This document shows, one piece after another, positions 1 to 8,826 of a stretch of DNA of 64,000 nucleotides. Position 1 is the first letter of the stretch; every line of letters begins with the position of its first letter. A program made the position numbers and the translations under genes. A model generated the notes under the pieces. The model saw nothing but the letters and a program-made list of their open reading frames with translations. It made no database searches and had not been told where the DNA came from. This DNA is from Bradyrhizobium sp. CCBAU 51627. GTDB taxonomy: Bacteria; Pseudomonadota; Alphaproteobacteria; Rhizobiales; Xanthobacteraceae. The stretch is from contig NZ_LBJG01000088.1 in NCBI RefSeq assembly GCF_028128765.1, positions 1 through 64,000 of the forward strand. The letters are read 5' to 3'.

Positions 1-244
1 CAGCCTTCCGGCTATCGCCAGCTGACCTGCCCGGCCCTGGCCGGTGAACGCGGTGACCCGCCGCCAGCTACACCATGCAAGGGGACACGATCTCCGGCGC
101 CTCCACAACTGGGCATGCGCACCCTTTATATAATGAGCGCGAATCAAGCTGGGCTCAGCCGCGCGGGTTCTTGCGCCAGGCTTTCTCAGCCGCGCCTCAA
201 CCGCCTCCTGGGGGAGGGAACGCGCAGACCGTGATTCTGCTGGG

Positions 245-337
245 TGGCGGAGAGAGAGGGATTCGAACCCTCGATACAGCTTGAGACCGTATGACGCTTT
301 AGCAAAGCGTTGCCTTCAGCCACTCGGCCACCTCTCC
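245..337 (-). tRNA. tRNA-Ser (GCU anticodon)
   Basis: Read on the minus strand, a cloverleaf begins GGAGAGG at 337 and pairs with CTCTCC near 250, followed by an encoded CCA (245-247). The anticodon stem-loop CTTTGCTAAAG gives anticodon GCT, so it decodes AGC/AGU serine codons. A long variable arm lies between the anticodon arm and the T arm, and the T loop contains GGTTCGAATCC. All of these are class II tRNA-Ser features. No processing or promoter element was identified upstream (above 338). Confidence 0.95.
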
Positions 338-991
338 GGTGCGAGCCTTATGCATCTAATTGCTTGGGCCGGTCAATTTGGAAGCGTGTGTTTTCGTTCA
401 AATATTCCCAACGATTTCCGCCGGCAAGGACGTCCGCCCCCGATTCCCCGGTCTTCCCGGCGGCTTGAACCTTATAGAGTGTCTCTGCCACGCCGGCTGT
501 GCAGCCGCGCGTATCGGCCACCGTTCACAGAGGGTTACCGGGCATTACACGTCCCGTCGAGCCGTCGTGCTGATTCCACGATTCGAGCAACTCGGAGCGG
601 TCCATGCGCGTCAGTCCGCGCGCCGCCCGTCGGACCCGGAACCTCGGGGGCAAATGGAACCGGTCTGAAAAAACAAATGAAAACAATTGGTTGCGAGAGC
701 CCTTCAATCACATCTGCGTGTTATTTGTGCAACACCCGTCGGAAAACACACGCCATCGGCCCGTTTCGGAGCGTTCTGTTGTTGTGTGTGCAAGGACGTT
801 CGGTAATTGTGAACGGGCGACGGAGGGGGGCATCCCAAGGTCGTCCCGTTTAGGTCTTTCGCTTAAGTCCCTCGCGTTCATGCGGGTGTGTCCGAAGACG
901 CGAAGGTGGCCAAGGCGGTGATTTAGAGGGGGTTGGGGAATTGGCCATTCGGGTCAGTGACCTTCCCTGAAGAGCAACTTGGAGGTTTAAC
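338..991. other. Gene-free leader region upstream of the porin
   Basis: These 654 bases separate tRNA-Ser from the porin start. Several short open frames occur, but none has a convincing start or protein-like composition. The stretch presumably holds the tRNA-Ser promoter (minus strand) and a long porin promoter/leader. A clear ribosome binding site (TTGGAGG, about 979-985) sits just before the porin ATG. I see no recognisable riboswitch. Confidence 0.5.
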
Positions 992-2527
992 ATGAAGTTG
1001 GTTAAGAGCCTTTTGCTCGGCTCAGCGGCGGGTCTGATCGCCGTGGGCGGAGCTCAGGCAGCCGATCTCCCCGTGAAGGCCAAGGCGGTCGAATACGTGA
1101 AGATCTGCTCCCTGTACGGTGCGGGTTTCTACTACATCCCGGGCACCGACACCTGCATCAAGCTGGGTGGTTACCTGCGCGCTGACGCCGCGATCCATGC
1201 GACGGACTTCAACCCCTATGCCAGCGGCACGGGCGGTGCCGAAAACCGGCTGTCGAACTACTATTACTTCCGCGCTCGCGAAGACCTCAACATCGATACG
1301 CGTACCGCGACCGAATACGGCGTTGTGCGTACGTTCGCCGATCTGACCTTCTCGTGGACGACCGGCGGCTACAGCGGCACGGGGGCCGGCGCGACCGGCT
1401 ATGACGTCATTTCCGGTACGACGTCGTCTGCGCCGGGCAATGCCTCCGGTGGCAACATCGCTGGCGGTGCGCTTGGCGTGTACTACGCCTTCATCCAGTT
1501 CGCTGGCTTCACGATGGGTAAGGCCGTCTCGCAGTTCAGCGCTCCCTGGACCAACTATCCGGCCAATAACTTCGATGGTCTGGTCGGCAACGGTGGTACG
1601 GTTACTGGTGTTACCCAGTTCACCTACACTGCGGACTTTGGCCAGGGCATGACCCTCGCGCTGTCGGCCCAGGATCCGACGGTTTATTACCAGGGTGGTG
1701 TTGTCAACGCTTCGCTTGCGACGTCGGCGGGCATCGTTGGTGGGTCGCTCGGCGGCTCCGCCTACGGTGGAACGAGATCCCCTGACCTCGTCGCGGCGTT
1801 CCGCGCCGATCAGGCTTGGGGTCTGTTCCAAGCGTCGGTTGCCGCCCATGACAACCACGTTGCCTACTACGGCGCTACCGAGACGTCGGGTCACCCCGAT
1901 GACAAGTGGGGTTGGGCTGGGCAGTTGGCCTTGTCGATCAAGAACATTCCGACTGGTGCGGGCGATACGATCAACATGTCGGGCGTCTACACCAACGGTG
2001 CAAGCTTCTACAACTTCCAGGATCTAGCACCGCATGCCTGGTCGATGTTCGGAGGCACCGGCCTGGCTGGCGCATACCAGAGCGTCGGCTTTGCGACCCT
2101 GACCGACAGCGTGTTCATTCCCGGTTCCGGCCAGGAGCTGACCACGACCTACGGCTTCAGCGGTGGTTACACCCACAACTGGGATCCCTACTGGAACACG
2201 TCGCTCTACGGTTCGTACGGTGCGGTTCGCTACAACAGCACTGCCAAGGGCTTCATCTGCGGCACTGCTGCCATGGGAGCGCTGTTGACGGCGGGTTCGA
2301 CCTGTAACCCGGACTTCAACTACTGGGTGATCGGCACGAAGACTGGCTGGACTCCGGTCAAGAACCTGACGTTCTCGGCCGACGTCAACTACTCGGAGAT
2401 CGACACCAAGTATGCAGGCTCGGTCGCGTACGGTGGTTCTACCGTTACCGCCAAGCCGGCTGCGATCTACGAGATCAAGAACCAGGGCACCGTCTCGCTG
2501 CTGCTGCGCGCTCAGCGCAACTGGTAA
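992..2527 (+). CDS. Outer-membrane porin, Porin_2 family
   Basis: A 511-residue protein with a signal peptide (MKLVKSLLLGSAAG..., cleavage expected after AQA near residue 23). It is followed by the typical alphaproteobacterial porin start: a short coil, a Cys pair with an aromatic stretch (CSLYGAGFYYIPGTDTCIKL, about residues 39-58), then LGGYLRADAA. The rest alternates aromatic and Gly/Thr-rich segments as expected for beta strands, and it ends LLLRAQRNW with a terminal aromatic residue suited to BAM insertion. It would form a trimeric diffusion channel for small hydrophilic solutes. It is monocistronic, with a strong RBS and its own terminator. Confidence 0.93.
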   Translation: MKLVKSLLLGSAAGLIAVGGAQAADLPVKAKAVEYVKICSLYGAGFYYIPGTDTCIKLGGYLRADAAIHATDFNPYASGTGGAENRLSNYYYFRAREDLNIDTRTATEYGVVRTFADLTFSWTTGGYSGTGAGATGYDVISGTTSSAPGNASGGNIAGGALGVYYAFIQFAGFTMGKAVSQFSAPWTNYPANNFDGLVGNGGTVTGVTQFTYTADFGQGMTLALSAQDPTVYYQGGVVNASLATSAGIVGGSLGGSAYGGTRSPDLVAAFRADQAWGLFQASVAAHDNHVAYYGATETSGHPDDKWGWAGQLALSIKNIPTGAGDTINMSGVYTNGASFYNFQDLAPHAWSMFGGTGLAGAYQSVGFATLTDSVFIPGSGQELTTTYGFSGGYTHNWDPYWNTSLYGSYGAVRYNSTAKGFICGTAAMGALLTAGSTCNPDFNYWVIGTKTGWTPVKNLTFSADVNYSEIDTKYAGSVAYGGSTVTAKPAAIYEIKNQGTVSLLLRAQRNW

Positions 2528-2552
2528 GTTTGGTCTAACGACCTGACGAGAG

Positions 2553-2582
2553 AGCCCCGGCGGGAAACCGCCGGGGCTTTTC
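2553..2582 (+). terminator. Rho-independent terminator of the porin gene
   Basis: A perfect 11-bp stem AGCCCCGGCGG / CCGCCGGGGCT with a GAAA loop is followed by a T-rich run, 25 bases after the porin stop codon. Confidence 0.93.
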
Positions 2583-2966
2583 TTTGTGTTGCCCGGATAC
2601 AGGCCGCGGACCTAGCGGCCGACATGCTCTCGGCTTCGGCAACGAAAGAGGCCGCACAAATGAGACGGCCTTTCGAATTCTCGGTCCCTCATTGTCCGTA
2701 TCTCAGGTCCAGTGCCTGGCCGCTTTCGCGCCTGGTCCAGCTCTGCTCAATCCTGTTGCTGCGGCTGTCGTCGTCAGACTTGACGTTGAGGGCATTCCCG
2801 CGATTCTGCCCGGCGCTCCCGCACACGGGTCAACCGACATCCAGGCGATTGCTTGTCTTGGCGGCTGTCGTGACGGGCGCCGCGCCTGCCGGCGCGATCG
2901 ACAGGGCGGCAAGCGCCAAAGCGGACGTCGCGAGGGGAGCAGGCATCTGCTGATGGAGAAGCGGCG

Positions 2967-5447
2967 CTATTCCACGCTGCCGGTGCCGCGGCGCAGATCG
3001 GCCTCGATCTGCAACCGCGTGCCGCCGCCGAAGCGGGCGCGGTAGACCTGAAGGTTCTCCATGATCCGCTGCACGTAGTTGCGCGTCTCGGAGAACGGGA
3101 TCAGCTCCACCCAGTCGACCGCGTCGACTTTCGGATCACGTGGATCACCGTAGCGATCAATCCACTTCTTCACGCTGCCACGGCCCGCGTTGTAGGCGGC
3201 AAACGTCATGATGTAGGAGCCGCGATAGTCCTCGAGCAGCCCACCGAGCTCGGCCGCGCCGAGCGTGGCGTTGTAGGACGAATCGTTCTTCAGACGTGAC
3301 AGGTCATAGGTCGCGCCGTGCCGCTTGCAGACATAGCGCGCGGCGTCGGGCGTCACCTGCATCAGGCCGTAGGCCTGTGCCGGAGAGACCACGGAGGGGT
3401 TGAATGCGCTTTCCTGTCGCGCGATCGCGTAGACGATGCTGCGCTCGACCTCGGGGCCGATCTGCTTGAACTGGGGAATGCCGTTGACGGGATAGGCGTA
3501 GAAATCGAACGGCAGACCGCGATTGAGCGCGGCCTTGCCGACCAGCAGCATGCCGCGCGCGTCGCTGTAGCGCTGGGTCAACTCGCCGAGGCCGGCAAGC
3601 GCTTCGGGATCGCCGTTCTCGCCCATGTCGGCAAGCATCGGCACGGCGAGTGCGCGCTCGTCGAGCTCATAGAGCAGTTGCGCCGCGCGCACGATTTCCA
3701 GCCGTTCGGCGCCGCGGCTGCGGGGCTGGCTGTTCAGGCCGATCTGCGGCAGGCCGAGCTTTGCGCGCGCGAGCTGGCCGTAATAGCTGGTCGACTGCTC
3801 GGCCGCGCGAGCATAGGCATTGTGCGCCTCCTGCTGGCGGCCGGCAGCCTCGGCCGCGCGGCCCTGCCAGTAACCCGCGCGTGCCAGCGTGGTCGGATTG
3901 ACGCTGCCGACGCCGATGCGGGCAAAATGCTGGGCGGCCGCCGCGGGATCGCCCAGGAAGCGCAGCGCGATCCAGCCCGCCGTGAACTCCTGCTCGGTCT
4001 TGTAGATGTCGCGCGAGGGCAGAGCGGCATCCCGCGCGATCAGATAGGCGCTGCGGAAATCCTCGGTGTCGATCATCTTGCGCGCCAGGAGGCGCCGCTC
4101 GATCCACCATTCGTCGAGATTGTAGAGCCGGTTCGGGTCCTTCGGAGCCGACAGCATCAGCTGGGCCGCTTCCGAAAACTTCTCTTCGCGGCGCAGGAGC
4201 TGGATCTTGCTGAAGATGAAGCCGGGATCGCTGTGCAGCTCGCGCGGCACTTCTTCGAGCAGCGCGCGCGTGTTGGGCGCCTTCCTGAAGGAGGCAATGC
4301 GGGCCTTGGCGAGCGCGACATAGCCGGCACCGAGCCGCCTTGCCGCACGCAGCGCCGCCTCGTGCTCGCTGCCATAGAGCAGCGTGTCCATCCGCGCCTT
4401 CTGGTCGCCCGGTGTGAGCAGGGCCCCGAACTGATCGAGCGCGTTGTTCTCGGTCTCCTCCGACATCGGATCATTGCGCCAGGCCTCGCGCACCAGCCGC
4501 TCGGCATTGGCGCGGTCGCCACGCGCCAGCATCGCCTTGGCCAGCGCGAAGCGGCCCTTGGCCGAAACCGGCGATTCGTTCTCGAACCATGACCACGCAA
4601 CGGAATCGTCGCGCCTGTCATCCCACATCGCGGCTTCAAGCCGCCTGCGCAGGAAGGTCTGCGACGGCCAGCTTGGATTGGCGGAGAGAAACGCGCGGTA
4701 GCGCTCGACGCTCGCGCCATTGTCCTCGCTGCGCAGGATGACCCATTCCGCGAGTTTTCGCGCAACGGGATCGGAAATCGAATCCGCGTAGCTCGTGGCA
4801 TCGCCCGGCTTGTGCTTGCGCACGAGCTCGATGACGTTTTCCAGGGTGTCCTTGTCGGCTTGCGACGTCGACGAGGTCGCAGCGATTGCGGCCGGTGTGA
4901 CGGGTTTGCGCGGCGCCGCGTGCTGGCGGGTCGCAGGCGCCAGCACCGGCGTCGCGACTGGTCTGGCGGCGGCCGGCGCGGAAGGTCTGATGGTGGCCGT
5001 CACCGCAGGCGCGGTGTGAGCGGCGCCGCCGGCCGGCGTTGATTTTGGCGCGGGAGCCGCAGCTGCCGGCTTCGCCTTGTCCTTCGCTGCGTCCTTGCCT
5101 GCGGGTTTCTTCGCCGTATCCTTGGTCGTGGCGGGAGCGGCTCCCTTACTCGTGCCTTTGCTCATGCCTTTGGCGGACTCTTTGCCCGTGCCCTTGGCTG
5201 CCTCCTTGGCCGATCCCTTCGTCGTCTCCTTCGCGGGCGGCTTGGCGGCTGGCTTGGCAGTTCCCTTGGCAGTTCCCTTGGCGGGTTCCTTCGCGGTGGC
5301 CTCGGTTGTCTCGTTGGACTTGGCCAAAGCGACGCAGCCGATCGACAGCCCGGCCATCAGGCACAGGGCCAGGCTGACGGATCGCCATGCGGCACGAGGA
5401 AAGCTGGTCACGGCGGTTCGTCGCCCCGAATCAGTCAATTGGCTCAA
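2967..5447 (-). CDS. Soluble lytic murein transglycosylase (Slt family)
   Basis: An 826-residue periplasmic enzyme that would cleave peptidoglycan between MurNAc and GlcNAc, forming 1,6-anhydro ends. The N-terminus has a hydrophobic export segment (about residues 24-41), then a low-complexity Lys/Ala/Thr/Pro region with repeated KGT/KES/KGS units (about 45-150). An alpha-helical superhelical U/L domain follows. The C-terminal SLT domain carries the catalytic Glu in ARQESAFNP (about E679), plus AYGLMQVTP and AAYNAGRGSV. The frame opens with TTG at 5447. A GTG at 5411 (residue 13) would give a more compact signal peptide and is a serious alternative start. It is divergent from dapA. Confidence 0.9.
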   Translation of the reverse strand: MSQLTDSGRRTAVTSFPRAAWRSVSLALCLMAGLSIGCVALAKSNETTEATAKEPAKGTAKGTAKPAAKPPAKETTKGSAKEAAKGTGKESAKGMSKGTSKGAAPATTKDTAKKPAGKDAAKDKAKPAAAAPAPKSTPAGGAAHTAPAVTATIRPSAPAAARPVATPVLAPATRQHAAPRKPVTPAAIAATSSTSQADKDTLENVIELVRKHKPGDATSYADSISDPVARKLAEWVILRSEDNGASVERYRAFLSANPSWPSQTFLRRRLEAAMWDDRRDDSVAWSWFENESPVSAKGRFALAKAMLARGDRANAERLVREAWRNDPMSEETENNALDQFGALLTPGDQKARMDTLLYGSEHEAALRAARRLGAGYVALAKARIASFRKAPNTRALLEEVPRELHSDPGFIFSKIQLLRREEKFSEAAQLMLSAPKDPNRLYNLDEWWIERRLLARKMIDTEDFRSAYLIARDAALPSRDIYKTEQEFTAGWIALRFLGDPAAAAQHFARIGVGSVNPTTLARAGYWQGRAAEAAGRQQEAHNAYARAAEQSTSYYGQLARAKLGLPQIGLNSQPRSRGAERLEIVRAAQLLYELDERALAVPMLADMGENGDPEALAGLGELTQRYSDARGMLLVGKAALNRGLPFDFYAYPVNGIPQFKQIGPEVERSIVYAIARQESAFNPSVVSPAQAYGLMQVTPDAARYVCKRHGATYDLSRLKNDSSYNATLGAAELGGLLEDYRGSYIMTFAAYNAGRGSVKKWIDRYGDPRDPKVDAVDWVELIPFSETRNYVQRIMENLQVYRARFGGGTRLQIEADLRRGTGSVE

Positions 5448-5652
5448 GACCTATCCGTACAAGATCTGGCTGTATTTGATTGAATATGCGGACAAAATAC
5501 CAACAACCGCTTACCTTCGCCGGGTTTGCACCATCACCGCGGCAAAATCGCGGCTTAAACGGTGCGTCACACGGAAGCGGGTCTTTTACGGGCGGGATAG
5601 ACCCGATATGAAGGGGGCTTGCTCGAGAGATAGCCGCGTACGGAGGAAGTCC

Positions 5653-6543
5653 ATGGCAGCCAAGACGAAATTCCGGGGATCGTTCACCGCCTTGGTCACG
5701 CCGTTCAAGAACGGCTCGCTGGACGAGGCGGCGTTCCGGTCGCTGGTCAACTGGCAGATCTCCGAAGGCACCAACGGCCTGGTCCCGGTCGGCACCACCG
5801 GTGAGAGCCCGACGCTCAGTCATGACGAGCACAAGAAGGTCGTCGAGTGGTGCATCGAGGAGGCCAAGGGCCGCGTGCCCGTGATCGCCGGCGCCGGCTC
5901 GAATTCGACCAAGGAGGCTGTCGAACTGGCCCAGCACGCCGAGAAGGCGGGCGCCAACGCCGTGCTGGTGGTCACGCCCTACTACAACAAGCCGACCCAG
6001 GAGGGCATGTACCAGCACTTCAAGGCGATCAACGATGCGATCGGCATTCCGATCATCATCTACAACATTCCGCCGCGCTCGGTGATCGACATGTCGGTCG
6101 ATACCATGAAGCGGCTGTGGGAGCTGAAGAACATCGCCGGCGTCAAGGACGCCACCGCCAGCATGGTTCGCGTGTCGCAGCAGCGCGCGGCGATGGGCGA
6201 GGATTTCAACCAGCTTTCGGGTGAGGACGCCACCATCATCGGCTATATGGCCCACGGCGGCCATGGCTGCATCTCGGTGACCTCGAATGTCGCTCCGCGC
6301 CTGTGCGCCGAGTTCCACGCCGCGTGGGCAAAGGGCGACACCAAAGCGGCGCTCGCGATCCACGACAAGCTGATGCCGCTGCACAACAACCTCTTCATCG
6401 AGAGCAATCCGGCGCCGATCAAGTACGCGATGTCGCTGCTCGGAAAGCTCGACGAGGCGCTGCGCCTGCCGATGGTTCCGGTCTCCGAGCCGACGCGGGC
6501 GGCCGTACGCAGCGCCATGGTGCACGCCGGCCTGATCAACTGA
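5653..6543 (+). CDS. dapA: 4-hydroxy-tetrahydrodipicolinate synthase
   Basis: A 296-residue class I aldolase-type enzyme that would condense pyruvate with aspartate semialdehyde in lysine and diaminopimelate synthesis. Visible family marks are VPVGTTGESPTL (GTTGE motif, about 46-55), Tyr137 in IIIYNIP and the Schiff-base lysine K165 in GVKDAT. The frame is open far upstream, but the ATG at 5653, preceded by CGGAGGAAG, gives the normal family length. A second DHDPS-family gene lies at 62590. The downstream neighbours are mscL and smpB. Confidence 0.96.
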   Translation: MAAKTKFRGSFTALVTPFKNGSLDEAAFRSLVNWQISEGTNGLVPVGTTGESPTLSHDEHKKVVEWCIEEAKGRVPVIAGAGSNSTKEAVELAQHAEKAGANAVLVVTPYYNKPTQEGMYQHFKAINDAIGIPIIIYNIPPRSVIDMSVDTMKRLWELKNIAGVKDATASMVRVSQQRAAMGEDFNQLSGEDATIIGYMAHGGHGCISVTSNVAPRLCAEFHAAWAKGDTKAALAIHDKLMPLHNNLFIESNPAPIKYAMSLLGKLDEALRLPMVPVSEPTRAAVRSAMVHAGLIN

Positions 6544-6570
6544 TGGACTAGGCGATCGGGGGAGCCGCTC

Positions 6571-7011
6571 ATGAGCGTCGAGGAGAAAGGCACGCGGATG
6601 CTCAGGGAGTTCCGCGAGTTCGCGATGAAGGGCAATGTCGTTGACCTCGCCGTCGGCGTGATCATCGGCGCGGCATTTGGTGCAATCGTCACGTCGCTGG
6701 TCGGCGACATCATCATGCCGATCATCGGCGCCGCGACTGGCGGCCTGGACTTCTCAAACTACTTCGTCCCCTTGTCGAAGACGGTCACCGCCACCAACTT
6801 AGCGGATGCGAAAAAGCAAGGTGCGGTGCTCGCTTACGGCAACTTCCTGACGCTGGCGATCAACTTTATCATCATCGCCTTCGTGCTGTTCCTGGTGATC
6901 CGCGCCATGAATGCGTTGAAGCGCAAGGAAGAGGTCAAGGCCGCGGAGCCGCCGAAGCCGTCGGCGGAGGTCGTGCTGCTGACCGAGATTCGCGATCTCC
7001 TCAAGAAGTGA
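6571..7011 (+). CDS. mscL: Large-conductance mechanosensitive channel
   Basis: A 146-residue inner-membrane protein that would form the homopentameric emergency valve opened by membrane tension. It shows the family N-terminus (MLREFREFAMKGNVVDLAVG), TM1 with GVIIGAAFGAIV, a periplasmic loop with DFSNYFVPL and TM2 (FLTLAINFIIIAFVLFLVIRAMN). The charged cytoplasmic helix near the end (TEIRDLL) is present. The ATG at 6571 follows a GGGGGAG RBS. An internal ATG at 6598 would remove nine residues. It lies 27 bases after dapA, so co-transcription is plausible. Confidence 0.96.
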   Translation: MSVEEKGTRMLREFREFAMKGNVVDLAVGVIIGAAFGAIVTSLVGDIIMPIIGAATGGLDFSNYFVPLSKTVTATNLADAKKQGAVLAYGNFLTLAINFIIIAFVLFLVIRAMNALKRKEEVKAAEPPKPSAEVVLLTEIRDLLKK

Positions 7012-7083
7012 CGCGCGCGCTTCATCCAATCTGTTAGCTTACGCGCATCTCGATCAGGTTTCTCTGCCAGGTTCTGAAGATAG

Positions 7084-7557
7084 ATGGCCGATAAGAACGA
7101 ACGACCCATCAAGGTCATGGCGGAAAATCGCAAGGCCCGGTTCAACTACGCCATCGAGGATACCATCGAGGCGGGCATTGCCCTGACCGGCACCGAGGTG
7201 AAGTCGATCCGCAATGGCAAGAGCACGATTGCGGAGTCCTATGCCGACTCCAAGAATGGCGAGATCTGGCTGATCAACGCCACTATTCCCGAATACCTTC
7301 AGGGCAACCGCTTCAACCACGAGCCCAAGCGACCGCGAAAGTTGCTGCTGCACCGGCGCCAGATCAACAAGCTGATGGGCGCGGTCGACCGCGAAGGCAT
7401 GACGCTGATTCCGCTCAAGCTCTATTTCAACGAGCGCGGTCGGGCCAAATTGCAGCTCGCGGTTGCGAAGGGCAAGAAGCTGCACGACAAACGCGAAAGC
7501 GAGAAGAAGCGCGACTGGAGCCGGGAGAAGGGCCGGCTGATGCGGGCGAGGGGATAG
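7084..7557 (+). CDS. smpB: SsrA-binding protein (trans-translation)
   Basis: A 157-residue RNA-binding protein that would escort alanyl-tmRNA into stalled ribosomes. Family segments are ENRKARFNYAIEDTIEAGIALTGTEVKSIR, then INATIPEY and RKLLLHRRQIN. The C-terminal tail is basic (KGKKLHDKRESEKKRDW...KGRLMRARG) and would enter the decoding centre and mRNA channel. Length is typical. The peroxiredoxin gene starts five bases after its stop. No tmRNA gene is visible in this window. Confidence 0.97.
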   Translation: MADKNERPIKVMAENRKARFNYAIEDTIEAGIALTGTEVKSIRNGKSTIAESYADSKNGEIWLINATIPEYLQGNRFNHEPKRPRKLLLHRRQINKLMGAVDREGMTLIPLKLYFNERGRAKLQLAVAKGKKLHDKRESEKKRDWSREKGRLMRARG

Positions 7558-7562
7558 GGCTG

Positions 7563-8144
7563 ATGTCTCAGAAAAACCTGCTCGAGGTCGATTGGAGCCA
7601 GATCCCGGCTCCCACCGATGACGGCGGCGCGGCCCATCTGAAGAGCCTGACGCTGCCCACGACCAGCCTGCGTGCGACCGATGACACCTCGGTCGACCTG
7701 TCGGCGCTGTCGGGGCGAACTGTCGTGTTCGCCTATCCGCGCACCGGCGAGCCCGGCAAGATTTCTCTGGTTGACGATTGGGACATGATTCCGGGGGCCC
7801 GCGGCTGTACGCCGCAGACCTGTGCGTTCCGCGACCTGTTCGCGGAGCTCAAGGCTGCCGGCGCTGCGCAGGTGTTCGGCCTGTCAACCCAGAGCAACGA
7901 ATACCAGACCGAGATGGCCTCGCGGCTGCATCTGCCGTTTCCGGTGCTTTCGGACGAGAAGCTGGCGCTCACGCGCGCGCTCAATCTGCCCACCATGGAG
8001 GTCGCGGGCCTCACGCTGATCAAGCGCCTCGCGCTTGTTATCGACGATGCCAGGATCACGGATGTGTTCTACCCGGTGTTTCCGCCGGACCGGAACGCCG
8101 GCGACGTCCTTGACTGGCTGAAGGCCAATCCGGTCCGGAGATAG
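7563..8144 (+). CDS. Peroxiredoxin (AhpC/TSA-like redoxin)
   Basis: A 193-residue thioredoxin-fold protein. The central motif is GARGCTPQTCAFRDLFAEL, in which the first Cys sits in the peroxidatic position and the second, five residues on, resembles the resolving Cys of BCP/PrxQ-like enzymes. Downstream FGLSTQSNEYQTEMASRLHLPFPVLSDEKLAL matches the redoxin fold. It would reduce hydrogen peroxide or organic peroxides with a thiol reductant. It follows smpB closely (5-base gap) and converges on the uracil-DNA glycosylase gene. Confidence 0.85.
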   Translation: MSQKNLLEVDWSQIPAPTDDGGAAHLKSLTLPTTSLRATDDTSVDLSALSGRTVVFAYPRTGEPGKISLVDDWDMIPGARGCTPQTCAFRDLFAELKAAGAAQVFGLSTQSNEYQTEMASRLHLPFPVLSDEKLALTRALNLPTMEVAGLTLIKRLALVIDDARITDVFYPVFPPDRNAGDVLDWLKANPVRR

Positions 8145-8151
8145 GGCGGCG

Positions 8152-8826
8152 CTAATCCAGATCCGCCTTCACCTTCGCGAACACGCTGCGGAACATGTCC
8201 GGCGTCAGCACCCCGGTGTTCGTGTTGTAGCGCGAGCAGTGATAGCTGTCGTAGAGCCTGAACGCACCGGCCTGATGCACCGCGCCGTGGCCGAAGGGCG
8301 CTTGCGAGGCCTTCAGCTTCAGCGGCTTGAGCACGCTGTCGTGCGCAATCCGGCCGAGCGCGATGATGGCGCGCAGCTTCGGCATCGTTTCGAGATTGGC
8401 GACCAGAAACTGGCGGCAGGTGTTGATCTCGACCGGCAGTGGCTTGTTCTGCGGCGGAACGCAATGCACGGCATTGGCGATCCGGCAGTCGATCAGCTTC
8501 AAACCGTCATCCGGCCGGGCCTGATAGCTACCCTTGGCAAACCCGTATTCGAGCAACGTGGCGTAGAGCAGGTCGCCGGCATAATCGCCGGTGAAGGGCC
8601 GGCCGGTGCGGTTAGCGCCCTGCATCCCCGGCGCCAGACCGACGATCAGGAGGCGGGCCGTGATGTCGCCAAAGGGCGCAACTGGTGCGTTGTGCCATGA
8701 CGGCTCACGCGCGCGGTTCGCCTCGCGAAAGGCGACCAGGCGCGGACAGAGCGGGCAGTCACGGTCGGGGACGAGGGTGGGGGCCTGGCGGCTTGACCGG
8801 GCCGCCTCACTCCTCGAAGTCGTCAT
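8152..8826 (-). CDS. Uracil-DNA glycosylase, family 4/5 type with Fe-S cysteines
   Basis: About 224 residues from the ATG at 8826 (a longer frame opens upstream). Base-excision repair is implied by GLAPGMQGANRTGRPFTGDYAG (motif 1, lacking the polar Asp/Asn of family 1, as in family 5), by NAVHCVPPQNKPLP and by HCSRYNTNTG near the C-terminus. Cys24 and Cys27 (CPLC) with later cysteines (NAVHC, NTCRQF) fit a 4Fe-4S cluster. The chosen start overlaps the end of the upstream NYN gene (stop at 8807) by 20 bases, so the two are probably co-transcribed. Confidence 0.88.
   Translation of the reverse strand: MTTSRSEAARSSRQAPTLVPDRDCPLCPRLVAFREANRAREPSWHNAPVAPFGDITARLLIVGLAPGMQGANRTGRPFTGDYAGDLLYATLLEYGFAKGSYQARPDDGLKLIDCRIANAVHCVPPQNKPLPVEINTCRQFLVANLETMPKLRAIIALGRIAHDSVLKPLKLKASQAPFGHGAVHQAGAFRLYDSYHCSRYNTNTGVLTPDMFRSVFAKVKADLD

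Noticed and set aside
1..226. Possible 3' end of a gene entering from the left
   Set aside because: One frame is open to about 226, but its residue composition is not protein-like and no family segment is visible.
75..921. Short plus-strand frames upstream of the porin
   Set aside because: They cross the tRNA-Ser gene or leader, lack RBS and are Arg/Pro-rich with no motif.
5077..5652. N-terminal extension of dapA
   Set aside because: The frame is open upstream across the transglycosylase start, but the ATG at 5653 with a good RBS gives the normal 296-residue enzyme.
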